Shown: positions 46,914 to 56,983, counted from the stretch's first letter. The stretch is DNA of 64,000 nt from Saprospirales bacterium (GCA_016719895.1 JADJYG010000030.1:124001-188000), one strand, 5' to 3'. A program made the numbers and translations. The notes: generated by a model not told the origin, from the sequence alone.

Positions 46914-47142
46914 AGTATACATATACACTTGATTGAGTCTATTCTCCAAAGGTTGGCCGGGCGGGCTTTTACAGCAATGCGCCCGGTCAGCTCCGGCGCC
47001 AATTTGAAACAGCAGGCATTCACCGCGGCGCGGCTTTAAGCACGGAAGGTACAAAATACGCCCGCTGTTTGCAAAATGCCGGGTGCAGGCCGTTGTATTT
47101 CACAGATTTGCGTATATTCGCAGAGAACATTCCACTCCGAAT

Positions 47143-49755
47143 ATGCCCCACCCAATTGAAACGCATTTTGCGCCCGCCTTGTCCCGTCTTACTGCCCGAA
47201 GCCGGCCGCTTTGGCCTGGCGGTTGTTTCTCCGTCCGGCGTTTTCCTGTTTTTTTAAAAATCTGGTTTGCCTTGGCGGCTTTTTCCGGCGCTTGTGTTTT
47301 GTCCGCACACCCCCCGGACATCAAGTTCGACCGTTTTGAACAATGGCCGGGATACCCCCGCGCGGCGGTACGTTCGATCGGCCAGGATGCCGAAGGATTT
47401 CTTTGGCTGGCGACGCCCGGAGGGAGCCTGCGTTTCGACGGCAACGTGTTTGATCTTTTTCCGAAACAAACCTTTTCATCCGCCGCTGCAAACCAATCCA
47501 TTTCCCGGCAACTGACCGGCCGGTCGGGCGCCGTCTGGACCGGCGAAGGCGCCGTTTTGCGCTGCGACCGGCCCGGCGGCGCCCCGGCGCAGCGTTATCG
47601 CCTGCCTGCCGGCGCCGGAGCTTGCCGCGCCGTGTTTTTGCACCCGGCCCTCAGCGGCGACAGCGTCCTGTGGGTACTCGCCGATTCGACCCTGCTTTGT
47701 TTTCACGTCGAAAAAAACCGCTTTATCCGCGATTACCGAAACCGCAGTCACGACGCGCAAAGCCTGCACGGCGCGCCGTTCCGCTGCGCTTTTTTTTCCC
47801 GCGAGGGTATCCTCTGGCTCGGAGGGGAGGGCGGCCTTTGCAAATACGACTGGCGCAACCAGCAATTCCGGCTCTACCAGCTCAACCCCGGCCCGGCGAA
47901 CAAAGGCGGCGAACTCAACTTCGTGCAAGGCCTGGCCGGCGATACCTCCCGGTGCTGGGTGACCACCAACGACATGGGCCTGCTCCAGTACGACCTGAAC
48001 GAACACCGCCTGCTGCCCGACCAAATAAGGGGAGAATTGCAACAGCTCGGCGGGCGCAACGCCTACAGCATGGCCTACGACCGGCTGGGCCGTTTGTGGG
48101 TGGGAAATTGCAACGATTCCATTTTTGTATGCGACGCGCAAAAAGGCAAAATCGTCCGCCGGATACCCCTGAACGGCGATCTGATTCACTTCATTTTCAA
48201 AGACGTGTTGCTGGGGCATTTCTGGCGCTTGCACAAACCTTCCGGCGCCACCCCCGCCATCATCCGGATTCACCAGGAAACCCTGCGGAGAGATACGTTC
48301 CGGGTTCCATACTGGCAAAACCAGCAGTTTGCAAACCGGATCGACTATTTCGCTCCTACCCGGAACGATACCAGCTGGTTTGTGCACAACGCGGCGTTTA
48401 TCCAGTTTTACCACGCAGCGTCTTCCACGTATGGGCAAAAACCCATCGCCGCGTTTTCAGGGATACGGCCCGACATGTCGAAATACTACAACCTGCGCTA
48501 CGATGCCGTTCGGGACGCGCTCTGGCTGATGGCGGTGGATACGATTTACGAACTGGATTGGAAAAACCAAACGGCCAGCGCCTACGCCACGCCCCGGCGC
48601 CAACCCGGCCAAACAAACATACGCATCCATACCGACGATGCGGGGCGGGTTTGGCTCCAGTGTATACCGGAAAACGTACTGTACAAGTTTGATCCCGAAA
48701 GGAAAACCTTCGCCCGATACGACTGGTCGGACGGCCTGCCCGCTGCTTCCGTTGAATGTGTGGACATGGGCCGCGTCGGCAAAAAATGGTGCCAGCGCTA
48801 CCACGACTACAGCTTCCTGCTTTTCGACCCCGCACAAATTCCGGTCTTTCCGGTTGGTCAATCCATCGTCACGGGTATTCGCCCGCTGAACCAAAAAGGT
48901 GTGCTGATTCCGGCGGCCGGCGGGGTGCTCCGCACTGCCGCCAACGACTTGCGGATCAGCTTCACCGCCGTCGCATTTGAACAGGGCCGGCACTTGCAGT
49001 TTCAGTACCGGCTGCTGGGTGTGGATACGGCCTGGGTGCCTTCGGGCCCCGACCGGGCGGCCATTTACGAAAATCTTTCCCCGGGCGACTACCGCTTCCA
49101 GGTCATGGCAGCCAACCGGGAGGGCGCCTGGAACCCCGTGCCGGCGGAAATATCGTTTACAGTACAACTGCCGCTGCACCAGCAAACCCGGTTTTGGCTC
49201 GGTCTATCGCTCTTGCTGACGGGCCTGCTCTACGCCGGAATGCGCTTTTTTGAAAAAAGGCGTATTGCCCGCTACCAGTTGCGGCAGCGCATTGCCGAGG
49301 ATTTGCAGAACGAAGTGGAACTGGCCCTGAACGACATCCGCGCACTCAGCGCCGACAGCCAGCTCCACCACCACACAAGGCGCAGGAAGCGCTGGATCAT
49401 ATCGGCGATATCATCTGGACCATGCGCAGCGAGGAGATTTCCGGCGAAGCGCTGTTGCAGCGGATGAAAACGTTCGCCATCGAAATGCTGGAAGCCCGGG
49501 GCGCCAGCACGCATTTTCACGCCGACGCCGGTGCCGCTGATTTCCCTTTGAGCGCCGAGCAGCGCAAGGAGCTGTACCTGCTTTTCAAAGAAGCCGTCAA
49601 CAACGCCGCCAAATACAGCGGCGCTGCGGACGTGCGCATCCTCCTGTACACCCAAAGCGGCGGGCTTCGCCTGGAAATCCGTGACAACGGTCGCGGCTTC
49701 GACCCCGCCTCCATCCCGCGCGGCAACGGCCTGGGCAATATGAAGCGCAAGGCGG
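47143..49755 (+). pseudogene. Degraded Reg_prop/Y_Y_Y sensor histidine kinase
   Basis: The sensor part is intact: an N-terminal hydrophobic segment, beta-propeller repeats (GQDAEGFLWLATPGGSLRFD, SREGILWLGGEGGLCKYD, DRLGRLWVGNCNDSIF, DDAGRVWLQCIPENVLYKFD), a Y_Y_Y domain (LQFQYRLLGVDTAWVPSGPD) and one membrane segment (LGLSLLLTGLLYAGM). In the dimerisation helix the usual DLHDEV reads DLQNEV (RIAEDLQNEVELAL), so the phospho-acceptor His is absent. The frame then shifts near 49360-49380, and EALDHIGDIIWTMRSEE plus the ATPase region (KEAVNNAAKYSG, DNGRGFDPASIPRGNGLGN) continue in another frame. It stops matching a kinase near 49755, where it runs into a response-regulator fragment. I chose the ATG at 47143. 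Confidence 0.75.
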
Positions 49756-50205
49756 AGCGGCATCGAAGGCGCTTTCCTGGCCAAACGCGCGAATCCCGCC
49801 GTCGAAGTGCTGATGCTCACGGTGTTCGACGACAACGACAAAGTGTTTCAGGCCGTTTGCGCCGGCGCAAGCGGTTATTTGCTGAAAAGAACCTCGCCGG
49901 TCAAAATCCTGGAAGCCATCGAAGACATTTACAACGGCGGCGCGCCGATGAGATCCTCCATCGCCCGCAAAGTGCTCGAACTTTTTCCCCGCCAGCCGGC
50001 GGCCAACACCGATCTGGACCTGCTCACGCCCCGCGAGCAGGCCGTACTGCGCAGCCTTGCTGCCGGCAACAGCTACAAAATGGTGGCCGGCGAGCTCGGC
50101 ATCAGCATCGAAACGGTGCGCACCCACATCAAGCGGATTTACGAAAAACTACACGTGCACTCGGTGGCGGAAGCGATCGCCAAGGCGTTTTTGAAACAGG
50201 CCTGA
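49756..50205 (+). pseudogene. NarL/LuxR-type response regulator lacking its N-terminal half-receiver
   Basis: From about 49756 one frame reads SGIEGAFLAKRANPAVEVLM, then LTVFDDNDKVFQAVCAGASG and YLLKRTSPVKILEAIEDIYN, the second half of a NarL-type receiver. The LuxR HTH follows (LLTPREQAVLRSLAAGNSYK, MVAGELGISIETVRTHIKRI). The receiver's acidic residues and phospho-Asp, expected in the preceding 55 or so residues, are missing, as is the end of the kinase. No natural start codon precedes the fragment, and it is out of frame with the kinase. A deletion of roughly 250-300 bp between two adjacent genes would explain this. Confidence 0.75.
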
Positions 50206-50351
50206 GCGGCGGGCGGCACTCCTATGATCGTGGGATTGTGCAGCATGGCAGTGGAGGGGAATTTTGTGTTCCGAAACCTCCCTCTTTTTTCACTGCTATA
50301 AAAATCTTTTTGAAACAGATCGTTTAATCCAAAATCAAACTCAAATTTCCA

Positions 50352-51173
50352 ATGAAAACGACTTGCTTTCCAGTCCTCTTTTGGGCGCTATTTTTCTATT
50401 GCGCCACTGCTCAATCCCCCGCCGGTTCACCGCCGGATATCCCTAAGGAAGATATTGAACTGCCGGAATTTCCCGGCGGCCAGGGTGCGTTGCTGCGCTA
50501 CCTCGGAGAAAACATCGTGTATCCGGTTTTCGCGCGGGAGAACGGCATTGAAGGCACAGTTTCGCTCACGTTTGTCGTCGAAAAAAACGGCTCCATATCC
50601 AACGTGACGATCACGGGCGATATCGGCGGCGGCTGCGGCCAGGAAGCCGCCCGCGTGGTGTCGGCCATGCCGAAATGGGCGCCCGGTTCTCTCGACGGGA
50701 TGCCCATCCGCGTGCGGCATACCCTGCCGGTACTCTTCCGCCTGGAAGACCCGGACCCTGCACCCGTCGACTCGACCCAGGAGGACGATTCAGCCTACGA
50801 AATATTTGATCTGACCACCCCGCCGGCCTTTCCTGGCGGCGAACCGGCCCTGCTGCAATACCTAAGCATGCGCATCCGCTACCCGGAAGCCGCCCGGACC
50901 AACAACATCGAAGGCACGGTGCTCCTGGTTTTTATAGTGGAGCCCGACGGCGCCGTGACCAACGCCACCGTCATCCGCGATATCGGCGGAGGCTGCGGCG
51001 ACGAGGCCCTCCGGGTGGTGACCAGCATGCCCAACTGGAGCCCGGGTATCGCCAATGGCCGGCCGGTACGCGTGCGCTTTACCTTGCCTATCCGCTTCCG
51101 GCTGGAAGGCAAAACAAAATCCAAAAGCAAAAAGAAAAAATGGTGGCAGCGCGATGCCCTGATCGGCAACTGA
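50352..51173 (+). CDS. Secreted protein with two TonB C-terminal domains
   Basis: This 273-residue protein has a signal peptide (MKTTCFPVLFWALFFYCATA) and two tandem TonB_C domains. The first is LRYLGENIVYPVFARENGIE with GTVSLTFVVEKNGSISNV and RVVSAMPKWAPGSLDGMPIR. The second is LQYLSMRIRYPEAARTNNIE, GTVLLVFIVEPDGAVTNATV and RVVTSMPNWSPGIANGRPVR. There is no N-terminal membrane anchor of the TonB type beyond the signal. Such stand-alone TonB_C proteins are common in Bacteroidota and may bind TonB boxes or the cell wall. The C-terminus is very basic (KTKSKSKKKKWW). Confidence 0.85.
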   Translation: MKTTCFPVLFWALFFYCATAQSPAGSPPDIPKEDIELPEFPGGQGALLRYLGENIVYPVFARENGIEGTVSLTFVVEKNGSISNVTITGDIGGGCGQEAARVVSAMPKWAPGSLDGMPIRVRHTLPVLFRLEDPDPAPVDSTQEDDSAYEIFDLTTPPAFPGGEPALLQYLSMRIRYPEAARTNNIEGTVLLVFIVEPDGAVTNATVIRDIGGGCGDEALRVVTSMPNWSPGIANGRPVRVRFTLPIRFRLEGKTKSKSKKKKWWQRDALIGN

Positions 51174-51179
51174 ACCCGG

Positions 51180-52590
51180 TTTGTAGTTTTTCCCGCAGAA
51201 CGTAGCGTAGTTTTTCCCGCAGATCCTGCAGATTTTGCAGAACGCAGATCGCGCAGAGCGTAGCGTAGTTTTTCCCGCAGATCCCACAGATTTTGCAGAA
51301 CGCAGATCGCGCAGAACGTAGCGTAGTTTTTCCCGCAGATCCTGCAGATTTTGCAGAACGCAGATCGCGCAGAGCGTAGCGTAGTTTTTCCCGCAGATCC
51401 CACAGATTTTGCAGAACGCAGATCGCGCAGAGCGTAGAGTAGTTTTTCCCGCAGATCCTGCAGATTTTGCAGAACGCAGATCGCGCAGAACGTAGCGTAG
51501 TTTTTCCCGCAGATCCTGCAGATTTTGCAGAACGCAGATCGCGCAGAGCGTAGCGTAGTTTTTCCCGCAGATCCTGCAGATTTTGCAGAACGCAGATCGC
51601 GCAGAGCGTAGAGTAGTTTTTCCCGCAGATCCTGCAGATTTTGCAGAACGCAGATCGCGCAGAACGTAGCGTAGTTTTTCCCGCAGATCCTGCAGATTTT
51701 GCAGAACGCAGATCGCGCAGAGCGTAGAGTAGTTTTCCCGCAGATCCTGCAGATTTTGCAGAACGCAGATCGCGCAGCGTAGCGTAGTTTTTCCCGCAGA
51801 TCCTGCAGATTTGCAGAACGCAGATCGCGCAGCGTAGCGTAGTTTTTCCCGCAGATCGCGCAGATTTTGCAGAACGCAGATCGCGCAGAGCGTAGAGTAG
51901 TTTTTCCCGCAGATCGCGCAGATTTTGCAGAACGCAGATCGCGCAGAGCGTAGAGTAATTTCTCCCGCAGATCCTGCAGATTTTGCAGAACGCAGAGAAC
52001 GCTGCGTAGTTTTTCCAATGGTTTAGTGCTGCTTGTTTCTCCCTTGAAAAAGGCCTTGCGACTCTACGTTCTGCGCGATCTGCGGGAAAAACTACTCTAC
52101 GCTCTGCGGGATCTGCGTTCTGCAAAATCTGCAGGATCTGCGGCAACGCTGGCGATCTGCGGAAAAACTACTCTACGCTCTGCGGGATCTGCGGAAAAAC
52201 TCTCTACGCTCTGCGGATCTGCGGGACGCTCTGCGGGATCTGCGGGAAAAACTACTCTACGCTCTGCGGGATCTGTGGGAAAAACTACTCTACGCTCAGC
52301 AGGATCTGCGGGAAAAACTACTCTACGTTCAGCAGGATCTGCGGGAAAAACTACTCTACGTTCTGCGGGATCTGCGGGAAAAACTACTCTACGCTCTGCA
52401 GGATCTGTGGGAAAAACTACGCTACGTTCTGCGGGATCTGCGGGAAAAACTACTCTACGCTCTGCGGGATCTGCGGGAAAAACTACTCTACGTTCAGCAG
52501 GATCTGCGGGAAAAACTACGCTACGCTCTGCGGGATCTGCGGGAAAAACTACGCTACGGGGATAATCCAATCTGCGGGAAAAATCCAGGT
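51180..52590. repeat. Inverted arrays of a second 9-bp periodic repeat (GCAGAT family)
   Basis: In 51180-52010 about 14 units of roughly 57 bp run in one orientation (TTTTTCCCGCAGATCCTGC, AGATTTTGCAGAACGCAG, ATCGCGCAGAGCGTAG). After a unique centre near 52020-52060, shorter reverse-complement units of about 33-46 bp (GATCTGCGGGAAAAACTACT, CTACGCTCTGCG) fill 52070-52575. The words GCAGATYNN recur every nine bases. Long open frames on both strands (up to 379 codons) come from the repeat and are not genes. Confidence 0.9.
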
Positions 52591-52619
52591 TGCGTTTTTT
52601 TAGCATAAACACAAAACAT

Positions 52620-52650
52620 TTTGTTTTTAATCTGGACTCCGCTATTTTTG
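52620..52650 (+). promoter_or_regulatory. Bacteroidota sigma-ABfr promoter
   Basis: TTTG at 52620-52623, a 19-bp spacer and TATTTTTG at 52643-52650 match the TTTG-N19-TAnnTTTG consensus exactly. It would start transcription near 52657, 16 bp before the VOC gene ATG at 52673. Confidence 0.7.
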
Positions 52651-52672
52651 CCCTGAAAATTACGCGCTCAAT

Positions 52673-53041
52673 ATGCAACCTTGGTCCACCTGGTTTGAAA
52701 TCCCTGCCGCCGACCTGGCGCGCGCAAAACAATTTTACGAGGCCGTTTTCCAAATCGAGATTGAAATCCTCGACCTGGGCGCCCTCAAAATGGGCATTTT
52801 CCCACATGCAGAAGTCGGCGCCGCCCTGTGCCAGCATCCCACGGGCTACCAGCCCAGCGAAACCCAGGGCCCGCTGATCTACCTCAACGGCAACCCGGAC
52901 CTGCAAACCGCACTCGACCGGGTCGAGCCGGCTGGCGGGCGCATTGTGCGACCCAAAACCCAGATATCCACCGAACATGGCTACATGGCCGTTTTCATCG
53001 ACTCCGAGGGCAACCGCCTGGCTTTGCACTCCGACCAATAA
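52673..53041 (+). CDS. VOC-superfamily protein
   Basis: This 122-residue glyoxalase-like protein has the first half TWFEIPAADLARAKQFYEAV followed by FQIEIEILDLGALKMGIFP, and the second half GPLIYLNGNPDLQTALDRVE followed by EHGYMAVFIDSEGNRLALHS, whose Asp-Ser-Glu-Gly-Asn turn is typical of YybH/YdeM-like VOC proteins. The specific reaction is unknown. It has its own promoter and is followed 7 bp later by the TfoX-N gene, forming a two-gene operon. Confidence 0.88.
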   Translation: MQPWSTWFEIPAADLARAKQFYEAVFQIEIEILDLGALKMGIFPHAEVGAALCQHPTGYQPSETQGPLIYLNGNPDLQTALDRVEPAGGRIVRPKTQISTEHGYMAVFIDSEGNRLALHSDQ

Positions 53042-53048
53042 AAGTATT

Positions 53049-53396
53049 ATGGCTTACGACGAAAATCTCGCCGACCGCATCCGTCGCGCCCTGTCGGCCC
53101 GGAGCGATGTAGTAGAAAAGAAAATGTTCGGCGGACTGTGTTTCATGGTCCGCGGCAAAATGGCTGCCGGCATCGTAAAAAACGAGCTGATGGTGCGCGT
53201 CGTCGCACCCAAATACGCCGAAGCACTGCAGCGGCCGCATTGCCGGGAAATGGACTTCACCGGCAAACCCCTCAAAGGCTTTTTGTACGTCAGCCCCGAA
53301 GGTCTCGATACCGACCTTGAGCTGGAGGCCTGGCTGCAATTGGGTATCGAGTTCGCCGGGCAGGCGCCGGACAAACCCCGGCAAAAAAAAACCTGA
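53049..53396 (+). CDS. TfoX N-terminal domain protein
   Basis: This 115-residue protein begins MAYDENLADRIRRALSARSD and carries EKKMFGGLCFMVRGKMAAGI, the TfoX_N signature, then MVRVVAPKYAEALQ and GKPLKGFLYVSPEGLD. TfoX_N alone, without the C-terminal helical domain, is widespread outside naturally competent gammaproteobacteria and has no settled function; a competence role should not be assumed. I chose the ATG at 53049, 7 bp after the VOC stop, over a longer frame that would overlap that gene. Confidence 0.85.
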   Translation: MAYDENLADRIRRALSARSDVVEKKMFGGLCFMVRGKMAAGIVKNELMVRVVAPKYAEALQRPHCREMDFTGKPLKGFLYVSPEGLDTDLELEAWLQLGIEFAGQAPDKPRQKKT

Positions 53397-53514
53397 CGAC
53401 CCGGGCGGCAAGGCGCTTTTGCGCCGTGCCGGAAAAGCAAATTCTCTTTGTAGCCGCATGGTGTTTCCTCTCCAAATACTCTGCACACAAAAAAATTCTG
53501 TCGGCCCAGTTTCC

Positions 53515-54795
53515 TCAGGCCAGTTCGACTGCTTCAACGGCCACGGCCACCTTCTCCAGCGCCTGCTCCAGATCCCACCACAGGTCTTCCGCGTTTTCCA
53601 CGCCCACCGAGAGCCGCACCAGCGCGTCGGTGATGCCGAACGCGGCTTTTTCCGCCGGGTCCACGCCGGCATGCGTCATCGTGGCTGGGTGTTGTGCCAG
53701 TGATTCGTTGCTGCCGAGGCTGACGGCCAGTTTTACCAGTTTCAGGTGGTTCAGAAAAGCGAAGGCTTCGGCCTCGCCGCCTTTCACTTCAAACGACACC
53801 ATCGCGCCGGGCGACGTACACTGGCGCCGGTAAATATCGTATGCTTCGCCGTCGGCAGGCGTGAGCAGGCCGAGGTAGTGTACGCGTCCGACTTTAGGGT
53901 GTTCGGCCAGCCGGCGGGCGACGATCCGGGCATTTTCGGTTTGTTTTTCCATGCGGAGTTTCAGGGTCTCGAGGCTGCGCAGCAACAGCCAGCCCGTGTG
54001 CGGAGCGATCATGTTGCCCAGAAAGGTGCGCAGGGTTTTTACCCGGGCGATCAACTCGGCCGAACCCAGGCAGGCGCCGGCGATCACGTCGCTGTGGCCG
54101 CCGATGTATTTGGTGGCGGAGTACAGCACCAGGTCAGCGCCGTGCTGCAGCGGGTGTTGCCAGAGCGGGCCCATATAGGTATTGTCGACGGCTACCATCA
54201 CGTGGCGGCCGGCAGCGCCGAACTGGTCGGCCACCGAGCGGCACATGGCGATATCGACAAGGTCGTTGGTGGGGTTGGCGGGCGTTTCGAGGTAGATCAT
54301 ACCGAGCCGGTCTTTTTTGCCCGAGCGCTCGATCAGCTGCGCCAGCTCGTCGCGGCTGGCGCCGGGCCGGAAGCCGAGCACCTCGATGCCGAATTTGGTC
54401 ATTACGTGGTGTACGAAGTGGCTGGTGCCGCCGTACAGCGGGTTGCTGTAAAGCAGCAGGTCGCCCGGTTGCAGGAATTCGAACAGTGCAGTGCTGATGG
54501 CCGACATGCCGCTTTCAAACACGGCGCAGGCTTCGGCGCCGTCCCAGAGCTTTAGGCGCTCTTCCAGGATTTCCATGTCGGGGTTGTTCAACCGGCTGTA
54601 GATGAGGCCGGTTTTTTCTTTGGCGCCCCGTTCGCGCAAGCCGTAGGCCACCTCGAAGAAAGCCTTGCCTTCTTCGGCGCTGTGAAACACAAAGGTGGAG
54701 GTTTGGAAAATCGGGCATTTTACGGCGCCTTCCGACCACTCGGGCCGGTAACCGTACGACATCATCAGGGTTTCGGGTTGGAAATTCCTTTTCAT
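53515..54795 (-). CDS. Cys/Met metabolism PLP-dependent enzyme (methionine gamma-lyase/cystathionine gamma-synthase type)
   Basis: This protein of about 426 residues belongs to the trans-sulfuration class of fold-type I PLP enzymes. The N-terminus has CPIFQTSTFVFHSAEEGKAFF and LIYSRLNNPDMEILEERLK, GMSAISTALFEFLQPGD is the cofactor-phosphate loop, and YLETPANPTNDLVDI follows. The Schiff-base lysine is in VLYSATKYIGGHSDVIAG, and LAVSLGSNESLAQHPATMTH is the carboxylate-binding stretch. It could be methionine gamma-lyase or a related gamma-lyase/synthase. A divergent Lrp regulator gene 135 bp away probably controls it. The ATG at 54795 is used; 54816 is an alternative. Confidence 0.9.
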   Translation of the reverse strand: MKRNFQPETLMMSYGYRPEWSEGAVKCPIFQTSTFVFHSAEEGKAFFEVAYGLRERGAKEKTGLIYSRLNNPDMEILEERLKLWDGAEACAVFESGMSAISTALFEFLQPGDLLLYSNPLYGGTSHFVHHVMTKFGIEVLGFRPGASRDELAQLIERSGKKDRLGMIYLETPANPTNDLVDIAMCRSVADQFGAAGRHVMVAVDNTYMGPLWQHPLQHGADLVLYSATKYIGGHSDVIAGACLGSAELIARVKTLRTFLGNMIAPHTGWLLLRSLETLKLRMEKQTENARIVARRLAEHPKVGRVHYLGLLTPADGEAYDIYRRQCTSPGAMVSFEVKGGEAEAFAFLNHLKLVKLAVSLGSNESLAQHPATMTHAGVDPAEKAAFGITDALVRLSVGVENAEDLWWDLEQALEKVAVAVEAVELA

Positions 54796-54930
54796 GGTTA
54801 GTACTTTTTCCTGCAAATTTCCGATTTTAAGAGTATTGATCCAATTATCATTTATTAATTGGAATATAAAACTAAAATATTTTATTAAATAGGATAAATA
54901 GTCTAATATTGTTTTTTAAATCTAGAGTTT

Positions 54931-55413
54931 ATGGAAAAAAAATCTGCCGGGCTCGACCCCGCCGACCGCGCCATTTTGCAGATGCTGCAGGAAGACGCTT
55001 TTCTGACCACCAAGGAAATCGCCGCCGTGCTCGGGCTGACCAATACGCCGGTGTTCGAACGGGTGAAACGCCTGGAGCGCGAGGGCTACATCGCGCGGTA
55101 CACGGCCCTGCTCGACCGGCGCAAGATCGGCCTGCCGATGCTCGTATTATGCGATGTGTTATTGAAAGAACACAACCGCGAATTCCTCCTGCGCTTCGAG
55201 GCCTCGGTGGTGGGCCTGCCCGAGGTGCTGGAATGCCACCACGTGACCGGCGAATACGACTACCTGCTCAAGGTAGCTGTGCGCGACATGGACGATTACC
55301 AGCGCTTTATCAAGGAAAAACTGGCCACCCTGGAAAATATCGGCCGGGTGCAGAGCCACTTCGTGATGACAGAAGTGAAGAACTCGACGGTGCTGCCAGT
55401 GAAAGAGGAGTGA
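54931..55413 (+). CDS. Lrp/AsnC-family transcriptional regulator
   Basis: This 160-residue protein has an N-terminal winged HTH (LDPADRAILQMLQEDAFLTT, EIAAVLGLTNTPVFERVKRL) and a C-terminal RAM ligand-binding domain (CHHVTGEYDYLLKVAVRDMD, DYQRFIKEKLATLENIGRVQ). Lrp-type regulators bind amino acids and form octamers. It is transcribed away from the Cys/Met PLP enzyme across a very AT-rich 135-bp region, so regulation of that neighbour by sulfur amino acids is the natural inference. Confidence 0.92.
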   Translation: MEKKSAGLDPADRAILQMLQEDAFLTTKEIAAVLGLTNTPVFERVKRLEREGYIARYTALLDRRKIGLPMLVLCDVLLKEHNREFLLRFEASVVGLPEVLECHHVTGEYDYLLKVAVRDMDDYQRFIKEKLATLENIGRVQSHFVMTEVKNSTVLPVKEE

Positions 55414-55441
55414 TGATTGCGAGAGCAATACAAATAACGCA

Positions 55442-56458
55442 CTACCCGTCATTCCGCGACAGGCGGATGCCCGCCCGGATGTGTTCGAAATACTGCCGCC
55501 GGGCGCCCTCGGCATCCTGGCTTATTTTAACGCACTTTTTCCGGAGATTGGTCATCCAGTTTTGGGTGTACTGGAAAAACCGGGTATCGCCGACGAACAT
55601 AAAATTGGGGTCGTCAAAGACCAAAAATACGGCTTGGAGCAGCTGGCTGTCGGCCAACAGGGTGATGCCGGTGGGCGCCATGCTGTTGTAATACAGGTCA
55701 AATATCCCACCGGGCGCCCGGGCGTTTGTCTTTCGCGGCGAAAAGGCCCATTTGCAGCCTTCCGAGGCCATTTCAAACTGGTGGGCGCACAATTGCTCCA
55801 GTTGTTCGTACAAAATACCGGCTACCCCGCCGCCGGCGATCTGCCCGGATTCCTCAAAATAGGCGATCTGCTTCAAGATATTGTTGTAAATACCTTCCGA
55901 CCATATTTCCACCGTCGGTATCCGGTTGTACTGGTTCAAAATGGGCGCCATGAGGGAATCGTAAACGTCGCGCTCGGGAAAATGGTCCGGGTCGAATTTC
56001 AAGGCGGTCGTGTAAGGCAGCTGCCAGTTGATACTGGCGTAGGTAAATAATTTGAACAACGCCAGCTCCCGGAAATGCATGCATTGGAAATAAAGGAGCT
56101 CGTCGGTGCAAAGCCATAGCCTGAAACCGGCCGCCCGGGAGAAATGGTTGAAATTAGCCAACACCTGCTCCAGGTGTTCCCGCCCCGAGCGAAACGGGCG
56201 GCCGACGGTATTCAGCCGGAAAAGCCCGCTTCTGAATTCGGGCAAGAGCAACTCCTCCAACGGTATGCTGAAGGCGTTGACCAGGCGGGCGAGTTCGTCC
56301 AGGTCGATCCGCTTCGAGCCGTTCAGGCGGTTGTAGACCGAACTTTTATTGATATGGAGCGCTTCGCAAATAGCAGGGATAGCTGCTTTCGGGCCCACCT
56401 GGGCGAGGATATAGCGAAAAAGGTTTTGCTGGATGACGGAAGCGTCGAGGTTTTGCAT
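55442..56458 (-). CDS. HTH-containing protein with a large uncharacterised C-terminal domain
   Basis: This 338-residue protein has a XRE-like helix-turn-helix near residues 25-65 (AIPAICEALHINKSSVYNRL, GSKRIDLDELARLVNAFSIP). A long domain without a recognised family follows (FRLWLCTDELLYFQCMHFRE, EIWSEGIYNNILKQIAYFEE, SMAPTGITLLADSQLLQAVF). It is likely a regulator of a Bacteroidota-specific type; its signal and targets are unknown. I chose the ATG at 56458. It ends 28 bp from the convergent Lrp gene. Confidence 0.65.
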   Translation of the reverse strand: MQNLDASVIQQNLFRYILAQVGPKAAIPAICEALHINKSSVYNRLNGSKRIDLDELARLVNAFSIPLEELLLPEFRSGLFRLNTVGRPFRSGREHLEQVLANFNHFSRAAGFRLWLCTDELLYFQCMHFRELALFKLFTYASINWQLPYTTALKFDPDHFPERDVYDSLMAPILNQYNRIPTVEIWSEGIYNNILKQIAYFEESGQIAGGGVAGILYEQLEQLCAHQFEMASEGCKWAFSPRKTNARAPGGIFDLYYNSMAPTGITLLADSQLLQAVFLVFDDPNFMFVGDTRFFQYTQNWMTNLRKKCVKISQDAEGARRQYFEHIRAGIRLSRNDG

Positions 56459-56600
56459 GTGGCGTTGCTGGATCGACAAGAAAGGACAAATTTTCCAAAA
56501 AATCTGGAAAAACAAACCGCGTATTCCGGAAAATACTGTCGCATCATGCTTTTGGAGCGCCCACTTTTGCCGCATCATTCACCAGTCAATATCCAACATT

Positions 56601-56972
56601 ATGACGTACTCCAATTCGCACCGGCAAAAAACCCTGGCCCTGACGGTTCTGTGGGCGGCCAGAATACTGGGCGCCCTGGGCATCCTGTTTTTATCGTATA
56701 TGATTCTGGGGCACGTGTTTGGCGATGAACCCCAAAACCTGAACGGGATTTCCGATATCGTTGCCCTTACCTTTTTCCCCGGCGGCCTGCTTCTGGGCTT
56801 GGTCGTAGCCCTGAAGTTTGAAAAAACCGGCGGCGCCATCGCTTTTGTCAGTATGTGCGTCTTTTTCCTGCTCCGGCCGGACACGCTGGCTAATGCCTGG
56901 ATATTGGGTCTGTTTGCCCCTGCGCTGCTGTTTTTCATTTACGGCTGGTGGTTGAAACCAAGGTCTCTGTGA
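56601..56972 (+). CDS. Small inner-membrane protein (four predicted segments)
   Basis: This 123-residue protein has hydrophobic segments (VLWAARILGALGILFLSYMI, IVALTFFPGGLLLGLVVAL, GAIAFVSMCVFFLL, WILGLFAPALLFFIYGWWL) that give four membrane spans. It resembles small hypothetical membrane proteins common in Bacteroidota; no function is known. Starts upstream of 56601 in the same frame would overlap the divergent HTH gene. The CTCTGTG-family hairpin lies just after its stop. Confidence 0.6.
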   Translation: MTYSNSHRQKTLALTVLWAARILGALGILFLSYMILGHVFGDEPQNLNGISDIVALTFFPGGLLLGLVVALKFEKTGGAIAFVSMCVFFLLRPDTLANAWILGLFAPALLFFIYGWWLKPRSL

Positions 56973-56983
56973 ACCTCTGTTCG

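Noticed and set aside
50879..52146. Open frames of 350-380 codons with repeated RSAKSAGSAGKTTLRS-like peptides
   Set aside because: They are direct translations of the GCAGAT-family repeat on the minus strand, without a start context or domain.
53049..53396. Natural competence regulator TfoX
   Set aside because: Only the TfoX N-terminal domain is present; this short form is widespread in non-competent bacteria.
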